A DNA stretch of 64,000 bases, taken from assembly GCF_019219025.1 (NCBI RefSeq), contig NZ_JAHUWN010000020.1, positions 57,934-121,933 on the forward strand, in the 5' to 3' direction. Each line of letters begins with the position of its first letter. Positions within the stretch are counted from its first letter, which is position 1. The stretch comes from Bacillus sp. sid0103 (GTDB lineage: Bacteria; Bacillota; Bacilli; Bacillales_B; DSM-18226). A model generated the notes under the pieces. The model saw only the letters and a list, made by a program, of their open reading frames with translations. It searched no databases and was not told the origin of the DNA. Positions 58,462 to 64,000 of this stretch are shown in pieces. The position numbers and the translations under genes are program-made.

Positions 58462-59499
58462 CTATACGACCAGCATTTCTGAAACTTTTTCCGCATATTC
58501 GATGATAAATTTTTCAATCTTTTTCGTATCGTCAGGATGAAACATATGGCCGGAATTGTCATACCAAACCAATTCTTTCCCAAACGGTGCCTCTAGTTCG
58601 ATAAAATATTGCTCCACAGGTCGTCCGTCAACATGAACATCTTTTGCCCCGTGTAAGAAGGCAAGCGGCGTCTCTATTCTTTTTATTGTTTTAAAATTTA
58701 CCTTTGCAAAATCTTCAACTAGTTCTTGGGTGTAGGTTTGATTGTAGGAGCTGTAAAGTGTATGGAAGATAGCTTTCATGGAGTATTCTGAACTATTTAA
58801 GAAGAGCTTTAAAGCACCTAGCATGCCTGGATGTTTCACTGTTTCGCTTTCATAAACCATCGAATTGTATTTGATCAGGGGGCGTCGGAAATCGGTCCAT
58901 TTTTTCAGTAATAGATAAGGTGGTCGTCCTAGTTCTTCTAATTTCTTCAATGTTTTCCGGTCATTGGCTTTCTCGGCCCTGGCCTTTAACCAGTCAAAAC
59001 AAATCATGTCATTTTCCTGCCAATTAATAATTTGCGATATGCCAATATAGGCATGAAGCATTTCCGGGTGCCTGGATGCAACCGATAATCCGATAATGGT
59101 CCCCCATGAATGACCAGCTAAATATACCTTTTCTTTATTAAAACGATTCCTTAAGATGTCAATTAATTCATAGCAATCGTGAATATATTGCTCGACGCGA
59201 AAAGACTCTTTGGGTGTATTTTTGTGATAGGTTTTCCCAGCCCCTCGCTGGTCCCAAAATACCACAACAAAATGTTTAACAAGCTCTTTAGTGGAAATGG
59301 ACACGGCATAATTCTGACCTCGAGAAACCACGCCAGGAACCGGCATACATGGACCGCCATGAACAAATAACAATACAGGCTTCGTAACATCATCCCCCTG
59401 GATAAGGACAAACTGATCCACTCCGCCCAGCCTTATCTTTTCAACCAAATCAATTCCCTCTTCAGCAATCGTAAACTCTCGTTTCGAAAACAACCACAT
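58462..59499 (-). CDS. Alpha/beta hydrolase (proline iminopeptidase-like)
   Basis: A 345-residue cytosolic hydrolase. The oxyanion block LLFVHGGPCMPVPGV, WDQRGAGKTYHKNTP, nucleophile YLAGHSWGTIIGLSV and the histidine in YDNSGHMFHPDD are all present. The HGGP and WDQRGAGKT signatures match prolyl aminopeptidase-like enzymes; true peptidase activity is not certain. Downstream terminator at 58383. Confidence 0.88.
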   Translation of the reverse strand: MWLFSKREFTIAEEGIDLVEKIRLGGVDQFVLIQGDDVTKPVLLFVHGGPCMPVPGVVSRGQNYAVSISTKELVKHFVVVFWDQRGAGKTYHKNTPKESFRVEQYIHDCYELIDILRNRFNKEKVYLAGHSWGTIIGLSVASRHPEMLHAYIGISQIINWQENDMICFDWLKARAEKANDRKTLKKLEELGRPPYLLLKKWTDFRRPLIKYNSMVYESETVKHPGMLGALKLFLNSSEYSMKAIFHTLYSSYNQTYTQELVEDFAKVNFKTIKRIETPLAFLHGAKDVHVDGRPVEQYFIELEAPFGKELVWYDNSGHMFHPDDTKKIEKFIIEYAEKVSEMLVV

Positions 59500-59533
59500 A
59501 ATCCTCCCTCCTCATATATGTTTCTTCACACGA

Positions 59534-59564
59534 TGTCAGGCACCATCCAATATGGTGCCTGACA
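59534..59564. repeat. Dispersed GGTGCCTGACACC repeat, copy 4 (inverted pair)
   Basis: TGTCAGGCACCAT (59534-59546) and ATGGTGCCTGACA (59552-59564) form a perfect 13-bp stem with a 5-base loop just downstream of the VanW gene. A T-run follows only on the plus strand. Confidence 0.75.
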
Positions 59565-59568
59565 CTTT

Positions 59569-60567
59569 TTAATGTTTTGCCATTAAAGTTTGGAAGGCTG
59601 CTGATGTTCTTACTTCGATCGTTAAGGAACCTTTTTTGTAGATGGATTTGATGAGAAATGGTGCGCCAGTTGTATTCTGAAATTTGAAGTCGGGACCGCC
59701 ATACGATACGGTGGCATCTCTGCCTGCAGGGACATAACCAACTGACAAAGAATGGTGGTGTTTTTCAATGTAACTAACACCTAATTGGTCTACGGCATTA
59801 AACAAGGTAGAAGAAGTCTGGCAAATCCCACCGCCAATTCCATCAACTAATTGTTTATTTACAATTTCCTTCGCTTTTTGATATCCGTGCTCGGCATCAC
59901 TTGGTCCAACTGTCGTGTTAAAAGAGAAAATATCTCCTGTGCCTACAATCACATTATTTATCGCTCCTGCTGACAATTCGATATTTTTTGAACGGCCGAC
60001 AACCCCGCTATTAAATCTTGTCGTATAGGTTGCCACAACGACTTCTCCTAATTGGTTCACATCCTCCGACTTATACCCGCTCTCGGTCACATAAAGAGGC
60101 AGTTCCACATCTCCTCCATTGGCCGATGCTGCAATTACCTTTTCAACCAACTCTGATTCTTCTAAAATAATCCTCGGTTTCCCTTTAATGATCTGACCTT
60201 TGGAGTCAATCTTATCCAGAACCATTCGTTGATCATAGCCATTCTTACTTTCCGTTCCTTTTGCCAAGTCGCTTGCCCACTTCTCTAGTTCCTTTTTATA
60301 CGCTTCGTTATCTGTTCCAAATCCCATATCAACTGGAAGAAAGGTTTTGATAATCGATTTCGTATTTGGATCCAGTACATTGACCGTAATCGTTTTTGGT
60401 ACTTCTTCCTTCTGTTTTTCTTCATATGGTATTTGAACTGGTTTTTGCTTTGGTTCTGTGACCTTTTCCCCAACCGCCTTTTCTTTCACTGTTTTTTCTG
60501 TACAACCAGCCAACCCCATTAAACTGCAGATGACTAAAAATAAAATTACAAACAAGCTTTTTCTCAT
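59569..60567 (-). CDS. VanW-family lipoprotein
   Basis: A 332-residue lipoprotein: signal LFVILFLVICSLMGLAGC, with lipobox Cys near residue 22. The VanW domain follows from about residue 190: ELSAGAINNVIVGTGDIFSF, the highly conserved GIGGGICQTSSTLFNAVDQL and SVGYVPAGRDATVSYGGPDF. Role is unknown; related YoaR-type proteins sit at the cell surface and may bind peptidoglycan. The N-terminal 150 residues are a variable, Lys/Glu-rich linker plus a putative binding domain. Confidence 0.9.
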   Translation of the reverse strand: MRKSLFVILFLVICSLMGLAGCTEKTVKEKAVGEKVTEPKQKPVQIPYEEKQKEEVPKTITVNVLDPNTKSIIKTFLPVDMGFGTDNEAYKKELEKWASDLAKGTESKNGYDQRMVLDKIDSKGQIIKGKPRIILEESELVEKVIAASANGGDVELPLYVTESGYKSEDVNQLGEVVVATYTTRFNSGVVGRSKNIELSAGAINNVIVGTGDIFSFNTTVGPSDAEHGYQKAKEIVNKQLVDGIGGGICQTSSTLFNAVDQLGVSYIEKHHHSLSVGYVPAGRDATVSYGGPDFKFQNTTGAPFLIKSIYKKGSLTIEVRTSAAFQTLMAKH

Positions 60568-60691
60568 TTCCCCAACCTCTTATCCTATATTTTCATGCTG
60601 TGACCTAGGACCTCCCAATGAAATCCATTCATTCTCCGATTTTATTCACTTGAACATGGCAATATGAGTGATAAGTTTTATTTTTATATAA

Positions 60692-60719
60692 AAAAACTCC
60701 TTTTGAATAAGGAGTTTAA
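60692..60719. terminator. Terminator of the FNT gene
   Basis: AAACTCCTT / AAGGAGTTT hairpin with A/T runs on both sides. Confidence 0.75.
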
Positions 60720-60748
60720 TAAAGAATGTTCTGTATACTGTCGGCTAT

Positions 60749-61573
60749 CTATCTAACACCACTTTTCATCATGGGATGAATCATTTTCGGTTCCGTTACA
60801 GTCCGTTCCTTTTTCTTATAAGCATGCCAGTATGCCATAGCAATAAATACCGATCCACCCACAGCATTTCCTAAAAAAACAGGGACAAAATTCTCTAAAT
60901 ACGCGACCCAAGTAAAATGTCCGGCAAAGATCGCCGCTGGAATCACAAACATATTCGCCACCACGTGTTGAAAGCCAATCGCGACAAATGCCATCGTTGG
61001 AAACCAGATACCAGTAATTTTCCCGGCCATATCATTAGCACCATACGAAAGCCACACAGCCGAAGCAACAAGCCAATTACAGCCTATTCCCGAAATAAAG
61101 GCTTGGAGAAATGTAGCTTCTAATTTATGGTCAGCAACACTTATCGTTCTTTCCAGGAATGGTCCTGTTTCCGTAAGTCTAAGCAAATGTCCAAAAAAGT
61201 AAGCGACAAATAGTGCCCCCAGAAAGTTACTAACCGTTACGAGAAACCAATTATGAATAACCTTTTTCGTGCTGATCTTCTGCGCTATTCGAGCTAGCGG
61301 CACAGCCATCATATTCCCTGTTAGAAGTTCTCCACCAGCGAGTAATGTGAGGACAAGACCGATTGGAAAAACAGACGCACCAATTAAACTGCTCATCCCT
61401 TCTAAATTTCCTGTGAGTGTTGCTGTTACGCGGATGAAAAGTAAATAACCAAAAGCGATGAAGGCACCTGCTTCAAACCCCAATATCAATGTCTGTAAAG
61501 GCGGGTACTTTGATTTTTTCACTCCATTTTCAATGGTAATTTCCATGATTTTTTCGGGTTTACTGTATCCCAT
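60749..61573 (-). CDS. Formate/nitrite transporter family protein
   Basis: A 274-residue FNT-family channel with six helices. Family signatures: FEAGAFIAFGYLLFIRVTAT, GGELLTGNMMAVPLA and AFISGIGCNWLVASAVWLSY, then AFVAIGFQHVVANMFVIPAA. Transports formate, nitrite or related small anions across the membrane. The substrate cannot be decided. Upstream are an Fnr/CRP-like box (61616-61631) and a weak cre-like site (61686-61699, TGTAAGCGCTAAAT), suggesting anaerobic and carbon control. Confidence 0.92.
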   Translation of the reverse strand: MGYSKPEKIMEITIENGVKKSKYPPLQTLILGFEAGAFIAFGYLLFIRVTATLTGNLEGMSSLIGASVFPIGLVLTLLAGGELLTGNMMAVPLARIAQKISTKKVIHNWFLVTVSNFLGALFVAYFFGHLLRLTETGPFLERTISVADHKLEATFLQAFISGIGCNWLVASAVWLSYGANDMAGKITGIWFPTMAFVAIGFQHVVANMFVIPAAIFAGHFTWVAYLENFVPVFLGNAVGGSVFIAMAYWHAYKKKERTVTEPKMIHPMMKSGVR

Positions 61574-61615
61574 TAGATATACTCCTTCGTCAATAAACTG
61601 AATGCTCTTATGGTT

Positions 61616-61631
61616 TGTGAAATACTTAACA
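61616..61631. promoter_or_regulatory. Candidate Fnr/CRP-type box upstream of the FNT gene
   Basis: TGTGA-AATACT-TAACA matches the Fnr pattern TGTGA-N6-TCACA except for one base, 43 bases upstream of the start codon. Confidence 0.35.
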
Positions 61632-61783
61632 TATTTATTTTATAACAAATACTTCTAAAAACCTGTGAATATTTCTTTAACGATTATTTAGCGCTTACAT
61701 TCATCTTTGTAATCTTGCTTTAATATTCGTAATCACTTACTTCCCCCTTTAAATAGAGGTATACTGATTACCGAGGTGATAAG

Positions 61784-62377
61784 GTGAAAAGGGTAAAAAC
61801 ACCACAGAAGGTTCGTCCGGATAGTAACGGTCTGACTGAAGAAAGATGGCAGGCGATTATCAAGAATGATTCTTCTTATGATGATCAATTTTTTTATGGC
61901 GTTAAAACAACAGGTATTTTCTGTCGGCCATCCTGCAAATCCAGAGCTCCAAAAATGGAAAATGTCCAGATCTTTTTTCATACTGAACATGCACTAGCTG
62001 AGCATTTCCGCCCCTGTAAACGGTGCAAGCCGAAAGGACTGCGACTCCCAAATGAAGAATGGGTCGCACAAATTGCTGGGTACATCGACACACATTTTCA
62101 CGAACCATTAACACTCGAAAGCTTGGCAGATATTTGTCACGGCAGCCCATATCATTTGCAACGGACCTTTAAGCTAATTAAGGGGGTAACCCCGGCTCAA
62201 TATATTCAGGAGACACGAATTAATCAGGCTAAACAGCTGCTAGCTGCAACAGATACATCAATAAACGACATTAGTATAGATGTGGGGATCTCAAATCCAA
62301 CTCATTTCGCGACGCTTTTTAAAAAAATTACAACCTATACACCTTCAGGATATCGGCAAATGTCGCGGAAGAACTAA
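61784..62377 (+). CDS. adaA: AdaA-type methylphosphotriester-DNA methyltransferase and regulator
   Basis: A 197-residue AdaA: N-terminal zinc/methyl-acceptor domain (GVKTTGIFCRPSCKSRAP and HFRPCKRCKP give four Cys) and a C-terminal AraC helix-turn-helix (LESLADICHGSPYHLQRTFK, then INDISIDVGISNPTHFATLF). Accepts methyl groups from phosphotriesters, then activates the adaptive response. Start GTG 61784, with GAGGTGAT upstream. First gene of adaA-adaB-dioxygenase. Confidence 0.93.
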   Translation: MKRVKTPQKVRPDSNGLTEERWQAIIKNDSSYDDQFFYGVKTTGIFCRPSCKSRAPKMENVQIFFHTEHALAEHFRPCKRCKPKGLRLPNEEWVAQIAGYIDTHFHEPLTLESLADICHGSPYHLQRTFKLIKGVTPAQYIQETRINQAKQLLAATDTSINDISIDVGISNPTHFATLFKKITTYTPSGYRQMSRKN

Positions 62378-62391
62378 AGAAAGGAGTTTTT

Positions 62392-62937
62392 ATGATGGAA
62401 AATAAAAAAATTTTTTGGAAATTGTTTGTTGATGGACCTTGGGAAATGTACCTGGCAGCAACATCAAAAGGACTTTGTTATGTTGGCTCGAATCATAAGG
62501 GCTTTGAGGAATTAATGAACTGGGTGCAGAAAAAGTTTCCCCAGCACCAATTAGAACAGGATAATCACCGATTACAGGTATATGCTGACCAATTCGCCGA
62601 ATATTTTCACGGAACGCGGACGTTGTTTACCTTTCCAATCGATTATTACGGGACGCCTTTTCAGCAATCAGTTTGGAACGCATTACATGAAATCCCTTAC
62701 GGTTGTACACATACTTACTCGGAAATCGCGGAAATTCTGCAAAAACCTAAATCGGTCCGTGCTGTTGCCTCAGCGATTGGGGCTAATCCAATCTTAATCA
62801 CGGTGCCCTGTCATCGTGTGATTGGAAAAAACGGCAAGCTCACTGGATTTCGGGGCGGATTGGAGATGAAAGAAAAGCTGTTGGAATTGGAAAAAGTACC
62901 TGCCCACATGAAAGGAATGAACAAATATGCCAAATAG
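62392..62937 (+). CDS. adaB: Methylated-DNA-protein-cysteine methyltransferase
   Basis: A 181-residue O6-alkylguanine-DNA alkyltransferase. The acceptor Cys is in ITVPCHRVIGKNGKL; FQQSVWNALHEIPYGCTHTY and RAVASAIGANP are the typical DNA-binding helix and finger. AAAGGAG ribosome binding site, 14 bases after adaA. Confidence 0.94.
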   Translation: MMENKKIFWKLFVDGPWEMYLAATSKGLCYVGSNHKGFEELMNWVQKKFPQHQLEQDNHRLQVYADQFAEYFHGTRTLFTFPIDYYGTPFQQSVWNALHEIPYGCTHTYSEIAEILQKPKSVRAVASAIGANPILITVPCHRVIGKNGKLTGFRGGLEMKEKLLELEKVPAHMKGMNKYAK

Positions 62938-63628
62938 GATTTCATCATTAGACTGGGATGAGGTGCACCTCATCCTAGATACTCAGGGCTTTGCAAAGCT
63001 TCCCCCATTATTGGAACCTGACCAATGCCAGGATATGATCCGTACATATGAGCATCCATCCAATTTTCGGAGCACCATTAATATGAAAAGATATCGATTC
63101 GGGGAAGGAGAATACAAATATTATCAATCTCCCTTCCCATCATTACTACAACAACTTCGCATTGACTTCTACCCGGAACTCGCCAAAGCTGCCAACCGCT
63201 GGTTACAGCAACTAAAAAAAGAACCCATTTATCCGCCCAGCCTATCAGAATTTCTTGAACATTGTCACGCCCAGGGGCAAACTCGTTCTACACCATTAAT
63301 TCTTAAGTATGAAACCGGAGGATATAACTGTTTGCACCAAGATATATATGGTGATGTATACTTTCCATTCCAAGTACTATTTGTGCTAAATCAACGGGAT
63401 CAAGACTATACCGGCGGTGAATCCATCCTTGTTGAGCAAAGACCTCGTGCCCAAAGCCGAGGACATGTCATTACTCTTGATCAGGGTGAAGGACTCATTT
63501 TCCCAACGAATCATCGTCCAATCGAAGGAACCCGAGGCTATTATCGGGCGACTGTTAGGCATGGCGTCAGTACGGTGACATCTGGTACCCGTTTTGGATT
63601 AGGAATTATTTTTCATGATGCGAAATAA
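62927..63628 (+). CDS. 2OG-Fe(II) oxygenase in the ada operon
   Basis: A 233-residue oxygenase. The iron-binding His-x-Asp is in YNCLHQDIYGDVYFPFQ, the distal His in TVRHGVSTV or NHRPIEGTRGYY, and an Arg in TSGTRFGLGIIFHD may bind 2-oxoglutarate. Start overlaps the adaB end by 11 bases (own AAAGGAATG site), so it belongs to the operon. A role in alkylated-base demethylation, parallel to AlkB, is inferred from context only. Confidence 0.85.
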   Translation: MPNRISSLDWDEVHLILDTQGFAKLPPLLEPDQCQDMIRTYEHPSNFRSTINMKRYRFGEGEYKYYQSPFPSLLQQLRIDFYPELAKAANRWLQQLKKEPIYPPSLSEFLEHCHAQGQTRSTPLILKYETGGYNCLHQDIYGDVYFPFQVLFVLNQRDQDYTGGESILVEQRPRAQSRGHVITLDQGEGLIFPTNHRPIEGTRGYYRATVRHGVSTVTSGTRFGLGIIFHDAK

Positions 63629-63665
63629 TAGCTGCATTTGAATTTATTTTTATGTGTGGAAAAGA

Positions 63666-63873
63666 TGAATGCGGGGCCTATTCAGACAGGTTTACCTGGA
63701 AATTGCTTCATGTTGTCTGAATGCGGGGCCTATTCAGACAAGTTTACCTGGAAATTGCTTCATGTTGTCTGAATGTGGGGCCTATTCAGACAGGTTTACC
63801 TGGAAATTGCTTCATGTTGTCTGAATGCGGGGCCTATTCAGACAGGTTTACCTGGAAATTGCTTCATGTTGTC
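63666..63873. repeat. Four tandem copies of a 52-bp unit
   Basis: Units start at 63666, 63718, 63770 and 63822, exactly 52 bases apart, and differ by only one base in places (copy 2 AGACAAG; copy 3 GAATGTGGGG). Each unit contains TTCAGACA near its start and TGTCTGAA near its junction with the next, plus CAGGT-TT-ACCTG, so each can form hairpins. There are no unique spacers. Confidence 0.93.
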
Positions 63874-63941
63874 AGTCAAGTCCTATATTTTGTGTAAATT
63901 GTATTTCCTATGGTTACAATGTTTTTCAGCTTTTATGAATT

Positions 63942-63981
63942 TTGATGGTTTGGAAGGGGGTACCCCCTTCCAAACCATCAA
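63942..63981. repeat. 40-bp perfect palindrome
   Basis: TTGATGGTTTGGAAGGGGGT (63942-63961) is followed by its exact reverse complement (63962-63981). It could act as a terminator for the ada operon or a mobile-repeat end; flanking T-runs are short. Confidence 0.75.
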
Positions 63982-64000
63982 GATTTCGCGCGCTTCGCGC

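Larger units (their letters stand above)
63629..64000. other. Repeat-rich intergenic end of the window
   Basis: No gene is visible. The region holds a 52-bp tandem repeat (63666-63873), about 65 bases of A/T-rich unique sequence, a 40-bp palindrome (63942-63981), and the GC-rich end GCGCGCTTCGCGC. Confidence 0.6.

Noticed and set aside
63666..63873. CRISPR array
   Set aside because: The 52-bp units are directly adjacent with no unique spacers, and no cas genes are present.

Overview
The window looks like a chromosomal segment of an endospore-forming Bacillaceae (Bacillus or Neobacillus type; species not determinable). Grounds are the low G+C content, strong GGAGG-type ribosome binding sites, a gerABC germinant-receptor operon, a proline T-box leader on proBA, an MhqR-type operator at an mhqD-like gene, several cre-like sites, and dispersed Bacillus-type intergenic repeats. 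No phage, insertion-sequence transposase or CRISPR array was found. Most of the window reads as core or metabolic genome.

Layout. 0-6 kb: small conserved proteins, an LCP-family lipoprotein, a gerA-gerB-gerC operon with a candidate forespore (sigma-G) promoter, and just downstream a tRNA-like RNA with an abnormal anticodon arm. 6-16.8 kb: feoA plus a feoB split into two genes, a nuclease-helicase fusion, proBA under a T-box, mhqD, and a SatD/DUF3307 pair behind a perfect palindromic operator. 16.9-20.7 kb: an SF1 helicase, a heptad-repeat protein and a small XRE regulator.

20.8-28.5 kb is the centrepiece: a bacterial microcompartment operon of the sugar-phosphate-utilising (SPU) kind. It has a DeoR/SorC-type regulator, PduL, a protein of unknown function, CoA-acylating aldehyde dehydrogenase, triose-phosphate isomerase, an RpiB-family isomerase, deoxyribose-phosphate aldolase, three pentamer (BMC-P) and two hexamer (BMC-H) shell proteins. 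The inferred flow is deoxyribose-5-phosphate to glyceraldehyde-3-phosphate plus acetaldehyde, then acetyl-CoA, then acetyl-phosphate. Five non-shell proteins carry N-terminal amphipathic helices resembling encapsulation peptides. Directly beyond it, 28.9-38.3 kb encodes reductive pyrimidine degradation (preT, preA, dihydropyrimidinase, PucR regulator) and beta-alanine disposal (class III aminotransferase, semialdehyde dehydrogenase). Together the two loci can be read as a nucleoside/DNA-scavenging island handling both the sugar and the base.

39-48 kb: a HemD-like protein, an SDR protein, small hypothetical proteins, a cytosolic BtuF-like protein, a divergent MFS/TetR pair, lrgAB-like genes and a thioesterase. 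48.6-54.7 kb: PepF and a class I ribonucleotide reductase operon controlled by a cobalamin riboswitch, which implies a B12-dependent reductase elsewhere in the genome. 54.8-64 kb: a membrane protein of unknown function, a secreted 5'-nucleotidase, a hydrolase, a VanW lipoprotein, a formate/nitrite transporter and an adaA-adaB-dioxygenase alkylation-repair operon. The window ends in a four-copy 52-bp tandem repeat and a 40-bp perfect palindrome.

Functions were assigned by reading motifs and family resemblance; no database search was run.
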